The position numbers and the translations under genes are program-made. The notes under the pieces were generated by a model, which did no database searches, was not told where the DNA came from, and saw nothing but the letters and a program-made list of their open reading frames with translations. From positions 1 through 40,301 of the forward strand of contig JADGHQ010000019.1 of the NCBI GenBank assembly GCA_019683805.1: a stretch of 40,301 nt of DNA, written 5' to 3'. Each line of letters begins with the position of its first letter. Position 1 is the first letter of the stretch. Origin of the DNA: Thermoleophilaceae bacterium (GTDB lineage: Bacteria > Actinomycetota > Thermoleophilia > Solirubrobacterales > Thermoleophilaceae). Below, one piece after another: positions 8,601-16,209 of this stretch.

Positions 8601-8700
8601 CGGCGGGGACCGGGCGGGCCGCGGCGCGGTCACGAGCACCGCGGGCGGCCGCGGCAAGAGGGCGCGCAATCGCGCCAGGAAGAAGCACGGTCGCCGATGA
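5620..8700 (+). CDS. secDF: fused protein translocase SecDF
   Basis: One 1026-residue polypeptide carries SecD then SecF, the proton-driven accessory factor of the Sec translocon. SecD part: first membrane helix at residues 4-24, DLKGGVELVYQ, a large periplasmic P1 region, and the TM4 motif VAADANIVIFERIKEEV at about 507-523. SecF part begins near 617 (FDFMGASRWFFSMSG), with FGIDFKGGTRI and the TM motif YSLYDTIIVFDRIRENV near 809-825. Several clustered hydrophobic stretches fit about 12 membrane helices. The last 120 or so residues are a low-complexity Ala/Gly/Arg/Pro tail ending RARKKHGRR, probably cytoplasmic. TTG start with GAGG 6 bases upstream. Most actinobacteria have separate secD and secF, so the fusion is notable. 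The stop overlaps the next gene (ATGA). Confidence 0.95.
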   Translation: MTNPRRNLFIIVVMLALLAVSALVIATKPTRLGLDLKGGVELVYQGQPTPQVPKVTPQAIDDAITTIRKRTNALGVSESEVQSSSQDQITVSLPDVKNVQRAEQQVGSTAQLQFYDWEPNVYDGPNHLVDPSTASQSNATNAPIPNLFQAVERASKSKPRAEATDIPAEGPDEQELRAAGVDPSDKVAVERYYDQKNDTAGRKYYLFGPGTDVARPSLAGPDSTCRELLSDYFDKVVPGERQAPRRFAKGTQCAAELKQLGAAGPPAGSTVLAVPKGVLVIKAERPRTLAKDVPFNQFFVIEDDAELSGSDIKNPKQANDPQTGEPIVTMEFTDHGRKQFAAATKREAQRGAAQIPQPGAPIDQTYQRFAITLDNQIISLATINYRENPDGIDGRTGAQINNIGSIGETQDLAENLRIGALPIGLKLISKTQVSATLGKQALHQGLIAGAVGLALTLLFLVGFYRALGLVAALALVVYAVLLYAVVKLIPVTLTLPGIAGLILTLGVAADANIVIFERIKEEVRAGSSVPRAISNGYTKALRTIIDANVVTIGVAFILFMLATAGVRGFAFTLLVGTLVSLFTAVLATSAILGSLARRRLLRSRHALAAGKERVRWHFDFMGASRWFFSMSGVILVAGALAIAGFGINFGIDFKGGTRIVTPLQKAASVEDVRGAISPLGYADAKIQQVQDPELGNRVFQITTKSLQPQEVQKVERALNDRFGVRAADFSSSSVGSTFGAQIARTAAIAIIASLILISLYIGLRFEFKFAVPVLIALAHDLLITAGVYALFQREVTTSTVAALLTILGYSLYDTIIVFDRIRENVPRMPRATFSQIVNRSMSEVLTRSLVTSLSTLIPIASLMLFGGETLRDFGFALLVGVASGTYSSIFIASPVLTHWKEREGVYARRRALQIEEHGMVPAFATGTVVAGAPRAAGPSGRAARRAAAAARLAARGGGGPPEAAPPTGEAAAPAPAVESEQPRQAQAPADGRDAGGDRAGRGAVTSTAGGRGKRARNRARKKHGRR

Positions 8701-8972
8701 GCCTCCTCGTCTGGGTCATGATGGGCATCGCGATCTGGCACTTCGCCGTCTGGGTGCCGGACCGCTTCCACGGGGGCATCGTCGGGGCGCTGCTCGCCGC
8801 GGTCGTCGGCGCGGTGGTCGTGGGCCTGATCGCCGGCGGCTTCGCGATCCCCGGCGAGCACGACACGCACCTCGTGCAGGCCCTGATCGCCGTTCCGGGC
8901 GCAGTGCTCGGGCTCGGCGCGTCCTACCTCTGGGGCATGCGCGCGGGCGATCCCGAAGGGCCGCGCCTCTAG
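8697..8972 (+). CDS. small membrane protein, GlsB/YeaQ/YmgE-like
   Basis: This 91-residue protein is mostly three hydrophobic stretches: residues 2-20 (SLLVWVMMGIAIWHFAVWV), about 27-48 (GIVGALLAAVVGAVVVGLIAG in outline) and about 62-80 (a Val/Ala/Gly/Leu-rich helix ending YLWGM). The glycine-rich second segment resembles transglycosylase-associated (GlsB/YeaQ/YmgE) small membrane proteins, but the match is loose. ATG overlaps the secDF stop by four bases, so it is co-translated with secDF and may be made in step with the translocase. Function unknown. Confidence 0.75.
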   Translation: MSLLVWVMMGIAIWHFAVWVPDRFHGGIVGALLAAVVGAVVVGLIAGGFAIPGEHDTHLVQALIAVPGAVLGLGASYLWGMRAGDPEGPRL

Positions 8973-9008
8973 GAGTCTCGGCGCTTTCCGTCCGACGCCG
9001 GCCCCAGG

Positions 9009-11522
9009 ATGGCCGGCGTGTCCGCGGAGTTCGCGCGCTGGTCGACCACGCCCTTCTCGTTCGCGGCGGCCCACAGGCTGGCCGCCGAGCTCGGGCTCTG
9101 CGAGGTCGTCGCGGAGGTGATGGTCCGGCGCGGGGTCGACACGCCCGAGGCCGCCCGCCGCTTCCTCGCCGCCGACGAGCGTCACGACCCGCTGCTGCTG
9201 CCTGACCTCGAGGCTGCCCGCGAGACGATCCTGGGCCACGTGGCGGCGGGCTCGCGGATCGTCGTGCACGGCGACTACGACGTCGACGGCGTCGCCTCGA
9301 CCGCGGTGATGGTGCGCGCGCTGCGCGCGCTCGGCGCCGACCCCCGCTGGCACATCCCGAGCCGCGCGGAGGAGGGCTACGGCCTCTCCCGCGCCACGGT
9401 CGAGCGGCTGGCCGCCGATGGCGCCGGGCTGCTCGTCACGGTCGACTGCGCGGTCACCGCGGTCGAGGAGGTGGAGCTCGCGCGCTCGCTCGGGGTCGAC
9501 GTCGTCGTGACTGACCACCACCGCCCCGGCGAGCGGCTGCCGGCGTGCCCGCTCGTGCACCCCGGTCTCGGCGGCTACCCGTTCCCCGAGCTCTGCGCGG
9601 CGGGCGTCGCGCACAAGCTCGCCGAGGCGCTGTACGCCGCGGCCGGCCTCGACCCGGCGCCGCTCGACGAGGACCTCGACCTCGTCGCGCTCGCCACCGT
9701 CGCTGACCTCGTCCCGCTGCGGGGCGAGAACCGGCGGCTCGTGCGCGAGGGCCTCCTGCGGCTCGCGCGCACGCGCAAGCCGGGCCTGAGGGCGCTGATG
9801 CGCGTCGCCCGCGTGGAGGCGGGCGAGCTCTCGGCCCATACGCTCGCCTTCCGGCTCGCGCCGCGCCTGAACGCGGCCGGGCGCCTCCAGCGCGCGGACG
9901 CGGCGCTCGAGCTCCTGCTCACCGAGGACGGCGAGCGCGCCGCCGAGGTCGCCGACGAGCTCGACCTGCTCAACCGCGAGCGCCAGGACGTCGAGACGCG
10001 CATCCTCGCGGCCGCGGAGGCGGCCCGTGCCGAGCACCCGGACGCGCACGCGTACGTGCTCGCAGGAGAGGGCTGGCACCCGGGCGTCATCGGGATCGTC
10101 GCCTCGCGGATGGTCGAGCGCCACCACCGCCCGTGCCTGATGGTCGCCCTCGACGGCGACCGCGGGCGCGGGTCCGGCCGCGGAACCCCGCCGTTCGACC
10201 TGCACGCCGCGCTCGCCGCGTGCTCCGATCACCTGATCCGCTTCGGCGGCCACCGGGCGGCCGCGGGCTTCGAGCTCGAGGCGGGCGCGCTGGAGGGGTT
10301 CCGGTCGGCGTTCCTGGAGCACGCGTCGTCCGTGCTCTCGCCGGACGACCTGGTGCGCGTCGAGCGCGTCGACGCCGTCGTGCCGGGCACGGCGATCACG
10401 CTCGAGCTCGCGGAGGAGCTCGCGAGGCTCGGCCCGTTCGGGCACGGCAACCCCGAGCCGTCGCTGCTCGTCCCGGCCGCGCGCGTGGAGGACGTGCGCG
10501 GGCTGGGGGCCGAGGGCCGGCACGCACGCTGCACGCTCGCGACCGGCGGGGCGCGGGCGCGCGCGGTCGTGTTCGGGACGAGCGCCCCCGCGCTCGCCGG
10601 GCACCGCGCCGGCCCGCGCGACGTCGTCGCGAGGCTCGAGCTCAACCGCTGGTGCGGCGCGCTCGAGGAGCGGCTCGTGGTGCGCGCGGTCTGCCCGACC
10701 GAGAGCGGCGCGTTCGAGGAGCTGGGCGCGCCCGGCGGCTTCTGGGAGGAGTTCGAGGCCGAGCTCCGGGCCGACCCCGAGGGGCCGCCCGCGCAGCCGG
10801 CCGGCGCTCCGGCGCTGCGCGAGCTGTGTGACCGCCGGGGCGAGGGCGTCGCGGGCGTGGTCGGGGCGCTCCTAGCGAGCGGCGAGAGCGTGCTCGTGGT
10901 CTGCGCCGACACGCGCCGCCGTCGGGACGCGCTCGAGGGCCTGCTCGGCGGCCTCGCCCGCTCCGGGGGCGCGCGGCCCGCGCTCACGAGCTGGCGGGCC
11001 CTCGCGAGCGACCCCGCGCTCGCCGCACGCTTCGACCACGTCGTGGCGCTCGACCCGCCGCTGGGAGCGTGGGGCGAGCGGCTGCTCGAGGCGCTACCGC
11101 CCGCCGGCCTCGGCGCCTTCGCGCACCTCGCCTGGGGGGAGCCCGAGGTGGCGTTCGCGCAGCGGGTCGCGGAGGCGGAGCTCGATCTGCGCTCCGGCAT
11201 GGCGGAGCTCTGGCGCTCGCTGCGCGCGCGCGGGGGAGAGGCTCGCGGCGAGGAGCTCGAGCAGGTCCTCGCCGGCGACGGCGCCCGCCCGCGTTCGCCG
11301 GTCGCCGCGGCGCGCATGGTGCGGGTGCTGGGCGAGCTCCGGCTGGCCCGCTTCGACGCGGCCGCGCGCGCGCTCGCCCTCGTCGACTCGGCGCGCAAGG
11401 ATCTCGACGCCTCGCCCGCTGCGCGAGCCTACCGCGCCCGCCTCGCCCGCGCCCGCCGCTACCTGGCGTCGGCCTGCCCGCTCGCGCCGGCGGCCGAGAG
11501 GCCCGTCGCGGCGGCCGCGTGA
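9009..11522 (+). CDS. recJ: single-stranded-DNA-specific exonuclease RecJ
   Basis: This 837-residue DHH-family 5'-3' exonuclease acts in recombination and repair. DHH motifs are clear: GDYDVDGVAST (about 88-98), VDCAVTA, VTDHHRPGE with the DHH triad (about 169-171), and the DHHA1 region with LNAAGRL and GGHRAAAGFELE (about 413-424). An OB-fold segment follows (AITLELAEELARLGPFGHGNPEP onward in outline). From about residue 600 there is a long C-terminal extension with Rossmann-like strands (VLVVCADTRRRRDALEGLL and FDHVVALDPPLGAW), as in long Gram-positive RecJ proteins; the E. coli enzyme is about 577 residues. ATG at 9009 is used; a GTG at 9018 is an alternative. It appears to be its own unit. 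Confidence 0.93.
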   Translation: MAGVSAEFARWSTTPFSFAAAHRLAAELGLCEVVAEVMVRRGVDTPEAARRFLAADERHDPLLLPDLEAARETILGHVAAGSRIVVHGDYDVDGVASTAVMVRALRALGADPRWHIPSRAEEGYGLSRATVERLAADGAGLLVTVDCAVTAVEEVELARSLGVDVVVTDHHRPGERLPACPLVHPGLGGYPFPELCAAGVAHKLAEALYAAAGLDPAPLDEDLDLVALATVADLVPLRGENRRLVREGLLRLARTRKPGLRALMRVARVEAGELSAHTLAFRLAPRLNAAGRLQRADAALELLLTEDGERAAEVADELDLLNRERQDVETRILAAAEAARAEHPDAHAYVLAGEGWHPGVIGIVASRMVERHHRPCLMVALDGDRGRGSGRGTPPFDLHAALAACSDHLIRFGGHRAAAGFELEAGALEGFRSAFLEHASSVLSPDDLVRVERVDAVVPGTAITLELAEELARLGPFGHGNPEPSLLVPAARVEDVRGLGAEGRHARCTLATGGARARAVVFGTSAPALAGHRAGPRDVVARLELNRWCGALEERLVVRAVCPTESGAFEELGAPGGFWEEFEAELRADPEGPPAQPAGAPALRELCDRRGEGVAGVVGALLASGESVLVVCADTRRRRDALEGLLGGLARSGGARPALTSWRALASDPALAARFDHVVALDPPLGAWGERLLEALPPAGLGAFAHLAWGEPEVAFAQRVAEAELDLRSGMAELWRSLRARGGEARGEELEQVLAGDGARPRSPVAAARMVRVLGELRLARFDAAARALALVDSARKDLDASPAARAYRARLARARRYLASACPLAPAAERPVAAAA

Positions 11523-11527
11523 GCGCC

Positions 11528-11574
11528 GGCCTGCGGCGCGCGGCGCGAGCTGCCCGGGCGGGCGCGCGCAGGCC
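11528..11574 (+). terminator. GC-rich hairpin between recJ and rel
   Basis: GGCCTGCG (11528-11535) pairs perfectly with CGCAGGCC (11567-11574), and GCGC runs inside can extend the stem with a bulge. It begins 6 bases after the recJ stop and ends before the rel promoter. No T-run follows. Confidence 0.35.
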
Positions 11575-11605
11575 TCGCGCGCCTCTTGCGCGCCACCCCC
11601 GAGGC

Positions 11606-11611
11606 TAAACT
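11606..11611 (+). promoter_or_regulatory. -10 box (TAAACT), leaderless start of rel
   Basis: TAAACT ends 7 bases before the ATG at 11619, so transcription should start at or next to the start codon. No SD is present. This decides the ATG over the in-frame TTG at 11586. Confidence 0.55.
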
Positions 11612-11618
11612 CGACTCC

Positions 11619-14087
11619 ATGGCTGAGGCCGGGAAGCCGAGCGGCAAGCCGGCGGCGCAGGAGGGCCGCCCGCAGCCGCATGCCGCCGCGGCGCCCGCCT
11701 CCGGCGGGCCGGGCGCGGGCGGCCGCCCGCAGGCCGCGACCGACCGTCGCTCGGCTCCCGCCGGCGCCGGTGAGGGCCGCGGGCGGGGCGGCGCCGCGCT
11801 CGCGGACCGCGACTTCCGCCACCACCCGGTCGACCGCGCGCGCAGCCGCAGGCCAGAGGGCATGGCCGGTCTCGACGCCTACGAGAGCCGCCTGCTGGGC
11901 GACCTCTTCGCCGTGATCGAGGAGCACGCCGGCGACTTCGCCCAGTCGATCGATCGCGACCTGGTGCGGCGCGCGTTCCAGTTCGCGTGCGAGCGCCACG
12001 CCGACCAGCGCCGCCGCTCGGGCGAGGACTTCATCGTGCACCCGGTCGGCGTGGCGAAGATCTGCGCCGGGCTGCGGCTCGACACCGCGACGCTCTGCGC
12101 GGCGCTCCTGCACGACACCGTCGAGGACACGAGCGCCTCGCTCGACGAGGTGCGGGACGCGTTCGGCGAGGAGATCGCGACACTCGTCGACGGCGTCACC
12201 AAGCTGACCGGCATCACCTTCCAGAGCCGCGACGACCGCCAGGCGGAGAACTACCGCAAGATGATCGTCGCGATGGCGGCCGACCTGCGGGTCATCCTCA
12301 TCAAGCTCGCCGACCGCCTCCACAACCTGCGCACGCTGAGCGCGCTGCCCAAGCAGAAGCAGCAGGAGAAGGCCAAGGAGACGCTCGAGATCTTCGCGCC
12401 GCTCGCGCACCGCCTGGGCATCCACGCGATCAAGTGGGAGCTCGAGGACCTCGCCTTCGCCACCCTCCACCCGCGCAAGTACAACGAGATCAAGGGGCTC
12501 GTGAGCCAGCAGCGCGCCGAGCGCGAGCGCTACGTCGCGCGCGCGGGCGAGTACCTGAGCAAGGAGCTCGAGGCCGTCGGCATCAACGCCGAGATCTCAG
12601 GCCGCGCCAAGCACTTCTACTCGATCTACTCGAAGATGACCCGCAAGGGACGCGAGTTCAACGAGATTTACGACCTCACCGCGATGCGCGTGCTCGTGGA
12701 CTCCGTGAAGGACTGCTACGGCGCGATCGGGATCATCCACTCGCTGTGGAAACCGCTGCCGGGGCGCTTCAAGGACTTCATCGCGATGCCCAAGTTCAAC
12801 ATGTACCAGGCGCTCCACACCACGGTGATCGGGCCCGAGGGGAGGCCGCTCGAGATCCAGATCCGCACGCGCGAGATGCACGAGACGGCGGAGTACGGCA
12901 TCGCGGCGCACTGGATCTACAAGGAGGGCAGCTACAGGGGCGGCCAGCCGGCGGGCATCGAGGACAAGGTCGAGTGGCTCAAGCACCTGCTCGACTGGCA
13001 GAAGGAGCTGACCGACCCGAACGAGTTCGTCGAGGGCCTGAAGGGCGGCCTCTTCGAGGACGAGGTCTTCGTGTTCACGCCGAAGGGCGAGCTGAAGTCC
13101 CTGCCCGCGGGCGCTACGCCGCTCGATTTCGCCTACGAGGTCCACACCGACGTCGGCCACCGCTGCGTCGGCGCCAAGGTCAACGGCAAGATCGTGCCGC
13201 TTCACTACGAGCTCGAGTCCGGGGACATCGTCGAGGTGCTCACCGCCAAGCAGGAGCGTGGCCCGTCGCGCGACTGGCTCTCGCTCGTCAAGACCACGCG
13301 CGCCCGCTCGAAGATCAGCGCCTGGTTCAAGCGCGAGCGGCGCGAGGACTCCGAGCGCAGCGGCCGCGACATCCTGCACGAGAGCCTCAAGCGGCAGGGG
13401 CTGCCGGCGCAGAAGATCGCCGGCTCGCCGCTGCTCGCGGACGTGATCCGCGAGATGGGCTTCCGCAAGGCCGACGACTTCTACATCGCGCTCGGCCAGG
13501 GGAAGATCTCGGCGAAGGTCGTCACGAACAAGATCATCCAGCGGCTCAAGCGGGGCGAGTCCGCAGTCGAGGAGCACGGGGTCGAGGACCTCGTCAATAA
13601 GAGGACCCAGGCCAAGCCCACCGGCCCCTCCTCGAGCTACGGCATCAGGGTCGACGGCATCGACGACGTGATGGTCCGCATCGCGAAGTGCTGCCGGCCC
13701 GTTCCCGGCGACGAGATCGTGGGCTACATCTCGCTCGGCAAGGGCATCACGATCCACCACGCCCACTGCAAGAACGCGCGCGCGCTGATGCGCAACCCCG
13801 AGCGGTTCACCAAGGTTGAGTGGGACGCCGCCGGCGCCAACACGTCATTCCGCGCCGAGTTGCAGGTCGACGCCTGGGACCGGCACCGGCTGCTGGAGGA
13901 CCTCTCGCGCACCTTCTCGGAGAGCGGCCTCAACATCGTCGAGGCGCGCTGCACCGTCGTGCCGCCGATGGTCAAGAACCGCTTCGTCGTCGAGGTCGGC
14001 GACACCCAGGCGCTGAAGGCGTGCGTCACCCGGCTGCGCAACATCGAGTCGGTGTTCGACGCCTACCGGGTCACGCCGACCGCCTGA
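11619..14087 (+). CDS. rel: bifunctional (p)ppGpp synthetase/hydrolase
   Basis: This 822-residue RelA/SpoT-type enzyme makes and degrades the stringent-response alarmone (p)ppGpp. A Gly/Ala/Pro-rich extension of about 85 residues precedes the core. The hydrolase HD domain is intact, with LLHDTVEDT including His165-Asp166 and Glu169-Asp170. The synthetase domain has RFKDFIAMPK (Arg383-Asp386); RFKD rather than the EXDD of monofunctional RelA indicates a bifunctional Rel. TGS (FVFTPKGELKSLPAGATPLDFAY), the zinc-finger-like segment KCCRPVPGDEIVG and a C-terminal ACT domain follow. It is monocistronic, with a leaderless promoter upstream and a convergent lipid kinase gene downstream. Confidence 0.96.
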   Translation: MAEAGKPSGKPAAQEGRPQPHAAAAPASGGPGAGGRPQAATDRRSAPAGAGEGRGRGGAALADRDFRHHPVDRARSRRPEGMAGLDAYESRLLGDLFAVIEEHAGDFAQSIDRDLVRRAFQFACERHADQRRRSGEDFIVHPVGVAKICAGLRLDTATLCAALLHDTVEDTSASLDEVRDAFGEEIATLVDGVTKLTGITFQSRDDRQAENYRKMIVAMAADLRVILIKLADRLHNLRTLSALPKQKQQEKAKETLEIFAPLAHRLGIHAIKWELEDLAFATLHPRKYNEIKGLVSQQRAERERYVARAGEYLSKELEAVGINAEISGRAKHFYSIYSKMTRKGREFNEIYDLTAMRVLVDSVKDCYGAIGIIHSLWKPLPGRFKDFIAMPKFNMYQALHTTVIGPEGRPLEIQIRTREMHETAEYGIAAHWIYKEGSYRGGQPAGIEDKVEWLKHLLDWQKELTDPNEFVEGLKGGLFEDEVFVFTPKGELKSLPAGATPLDFAYEVHTDVGHRCVGAKVNGKIVPLHYELESGDIVEVLTAKQERGPSRDWLSLVKTTRARSKISAWFKRERREDSERSGRDILHESLKRQGLPAQKIAGSPLLADVIREMGFRKADDFYIALGQGKISAKVVTNKIIQRLKRGESAVEEHGVEDLVNKRTQAKPTGPSSSYGIRVDGIDDVMVRIAKCCRPVPGDEIVGYISLGKGITIHHAHCKNARALMRNPERFTKVEWDAAGANTSFRAELQVDAWDRHRLLEDLSRTFSESGLNIVEARCTVVPPMVKNRFVVEVGDTQALKACVTRLRNIESVFDAYRVTPTA

Positions 14088-14121
14088 CGGCCGCGGGCTC
14101 GCGCCAGCTCGTCGGCGGCGC

Positions 14122-15156
14122 TCAGGCCACCACGAGCAGCGCGCCCGGCGCGACTTCGTAGGTGACCTCCTCGAAGTCGCCGATGTAGTCCCCGTCGACC
14201 TCGACGGGGAAAGGCTCGCCGTTCGCGGAGGTGACCCGCGCCCGCGGCACCCGCGCCACGCCCTCGATCTGGCGGTGCGCCAGCACGGTGCGCGACCTGC
14301 CGCTGAACAGCCGCGGCACGAGCGTCGGTACCTCGAGCAGCGACGCGCGCCGCAGGACTACGAGCGAGATGCTACCGGTGTCGATGCCCGCGCCCTCGCA
14401 GACGCGGATCGGGCGGTTCCCGAAGTAGGTGAACGGGTCGGAGTTCTGGACGATGACGGTGACGCCGGGGATGCTGCGGCCCTCGACCTCCACGTCCACC
14501 CGCGGCGGGTTCGTCAAATAGCGGCTCGCGAAGCTCGCGATCGCCGCCCAGGTGAAGTACCACTCGCCGAGCCTCGCCTTGCGGGAGGGGTGGCGGTCGA
14601 CGCGCTCCACGACGCTCGCGTCGAGCCCGACGCCCGAAGCGAACACGAAGCGGCGGCCGTTCACCACGCCGAGGTCCGAGCGGCGCGGGGAGAAGCGGTC
14701 GGCCATCCGCAGTAGGTGCTCGGTGGCGTCGACCACGTCGTTCGGGATCCCGAGCGTCCGGCAGTACACGTTGGTCGCGCCGCCGGGCAGGCAGGAAAGC
14801 GGGGTGGAGGAGCCCGCGAGCCCGTTCGCGGCTTCGTTCACCGTGCCGTCGCCGCCGAAGGCCACCACCACGTCGTAGCCCTCGCGCGCGGCGTCGCGGC
14901 AGATCTCGGTGGCGTGCTCGCGCGCCTGGGTGTCGACGGCGTCCACCTCGTAGCGCCCCCGCAGCGCGTAGATCACGAGGTTCTTGAGGCGGTCGGACAC
15001 CGTGCTCGCGTAGGGGTTCACGATCACGAGCATCCGCCGCTTCGGCGTGCGGGCCGGGAGCAGCCGCTCGGCGAGCTCCTCGGCGCGACGCTCGGCGTCG
15101 GCGAGCTGCTCGGCGGTCGCTTCGGGCGCGACGGAAGGCAACACCTCGCCGCTCAT
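14122..15156 (-). CDS. diacylglycerol kinase family lipid kinase
   Basis: This 344-residue protein has the DAGK catalytic domain: VNPYAS near residue 47, and the nucleotide-binding loop AFGGDGTVNEAANGLAG near 97-113, followed by CLPGGATN with the expected glycine pair. The C-terminal beta-sandwich half (VEVDGDYIG, YEVAPGALLVV) is also present. Relatives phosphorylate diacylglycerol or other lipids at the inner membrane face; YegS- and DgkB-like proteins are the closest type, and the substrate cannot be told from sequence. An N-terminal Glu/Ala-rich helix of about 38 residues precedes it. Its ATG lies 4 bases after the stop of the metallo-beta-lactamase-fold gene, so both form one operon. Confidence 0.9.
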   Translation of the reverse strand: MSGEVLPSVAPEATAEQLADAERRAEELAERLLPARTPKRRMLVIVNPYASTVSDRLKNLVIYALRGRYEVDAVDTQAREHATEICRDAAREGYDVVVAFGGDGTVNEAANGLAGSSTPLSCLPGGATNVYCRTLGIPNDVVDATEHLLRMADRFSPRRSDLGVVNGRRFVFASGVGLDASVVERVDRHPSRKARLGEWYFTWAAIASFASRYLTNPPRVDVEVEGRSIPGVTVIVQNSDPFTYFGNRPIRVCEGAGIDTGSISLVVLRRASLLEVPTLVPRLFSGRSRTVLAHRQIEGVARVPRARVTSANGEPFPVEVDGDYIGDFEEVTYEVAPGALLVVA

Positions 15157-15160
15157 CGCC

Positions 15161-16150
15161 CTACGCCGCCTCGAAGCGCACGACGCCGTCCTCCTCGACC
15201 TCGCGCACGCGACCCTCGTTGAGCAGGATGTCGGTGTGGCCGAGCACCTCGGAGAGGGTGAGGTACGCCTGGGTCACCGCGATGTTGCCCCACAGCTCCT
15301 GGGCGAGCTCGTAGGCCGTGCGGGGGCGCTTGCCGATCAGGTCGAGCATCTTGTCGGCACGCCGCCGGTGGAGCGCGAAGCGCTGGTCGATCAGCTCCCT
15401 GTGCGCGTCGATCGGGTCGCCGTGGCCCGGCAGCACGAGATCGAGGTCCATCGCGCGCGTCTTGGCGAGCGACTCGAGGTAGATCACCAGCGACTGGGGG
15501 CGGCTGTCGTCGCCGGGCCGGCGCGAGATCAGCGGGTTCGAGGAGATGTGCTTGAGGAGGTGGTCGCCGGCGACGAGCATACGCCGCTCGCGGTCCTCGA
15601 AGACGGTATCGGTCGGGCTGTGGCCAGGGCGGAAGTGGACGTGGAGGGTGCGGTCGCGGAACTCGATCGCCTCCCCTTCGCGCAGCACGCGCGTGACCTT
15701 CGCCGGCGCGCCCCAGCCACGGAAGGCTGCCGACACGGCCCGCAGGGCGTGCACCACGTCCTCGGGGATGCCGTGGCGCTTCATCGTGCTCGTGGCGAAG
15801 GCGTCGTCCTCGGCCGCGGACTCGCGGAAGCCCTCGACGTAGGGGACCGCCACGTCGATCGCCGCCACCTCGGCGCCCGAGCGGCGCGCGACGATGTCCA
15901 CGAGGCCGAGGTGGTCCATGTGCTGATGTGTGAGGATGACGAGCTCGATGTCCTCGAGCGCGCGGCCGTGCGCAGCGAGCTGCCGCTGCAGCTCCTCCAG
16001 CGCGCTGCCCGAGTTCGGACCGGCGTCGACGAGGGTGAGCGGATCGTCGTCGATCAGGTAGACGTTGACGCGCCCAACCGCGAACGGGGTCGGGATCGAC
16101 AGTCGATGGATGCCCACCTCGGCGGCGGGCGCGAACGGGTCGTCGCTCAC
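15161..16150 (-). CDS. metallo-beta-lactamase-fold hydrolase with C-terminal winged helix
   Basis: This 329-residue protein has the MBL zinc-binding signature THQHMDHLG near residues 73-81, RPGHSPTD with the next histidine, VAGDHLL with the bridging aspartate, and LPGHGDPI with the last histidine. The last 80 or so residues (RRADKMLDLIGKRPRTAYELA ... VREVEEDGVVRFEA in outline) look like a winged helix, as in LACTB2-type MBL proteins. The substrate could be a thioester or a nucleic acid; I cannot choose. GTG at 16150 is preferred to an ATG at 16198 because a -10 box TAGGGT sits 8 bases upstream and the extra N-terminus looks non-conserved. Operon with the lipid kinase. Confidence 0.88.
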   Translation of the reverse strand: MSDDPFAPAAEVGIHRLSIPTPFAVGRVNVYLIDDDPLTLVDAGPNSGSALEELQRQLAAHGRALEDIELVILTHQHMDHLGLVDIVARRSGAEVAAIDVAVPYVEGFRESAAEDDAFATSTMKRHGIPEDVVHALRAVSAAFRGWGAPAKVTRVLREGEAIEFRDRTLHVHFRPGHSPTDTVFEDRERRMLVAGDHLLKHISSNPLISRRPGDDSRPQSLVIYLESLAKTRAMDLDLVLPGHGDPIDAHRELIDQRFALHRRRADKMLDLIGKRPRTAYELAQELWGNIAVTQAYLTLSEVLGHTDILLNEGRVREVEEDGVVRFEAA

Positions 16151-16158
16151 GGGCAGGC

Positions 16159-16164
16159 ACCCTA
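16159..16164 (-). promoter_or_regulatory. -10 box (TAGGGT on minus), leaderless start of the MBL gene
   Basis: On the minus strand TAGGGT is followed by 8 bases and the GTG start (16150-16148). There is no SD. Confidence 0.5.
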
Positions 16165-16209
16165 CAGACCCGGGCTCGGGCTCAGCGTGGAGCGGCACGC
16201 CGCCGGCGC

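Noticed and set aside
5596-8688. 1030-residue open frame on the minus strand
   Set aside because: It is antisense to secDF, whose reading has clear motifs; the frame is Arg/Asp/Leu-rich and arises from GC-saturated third positions.
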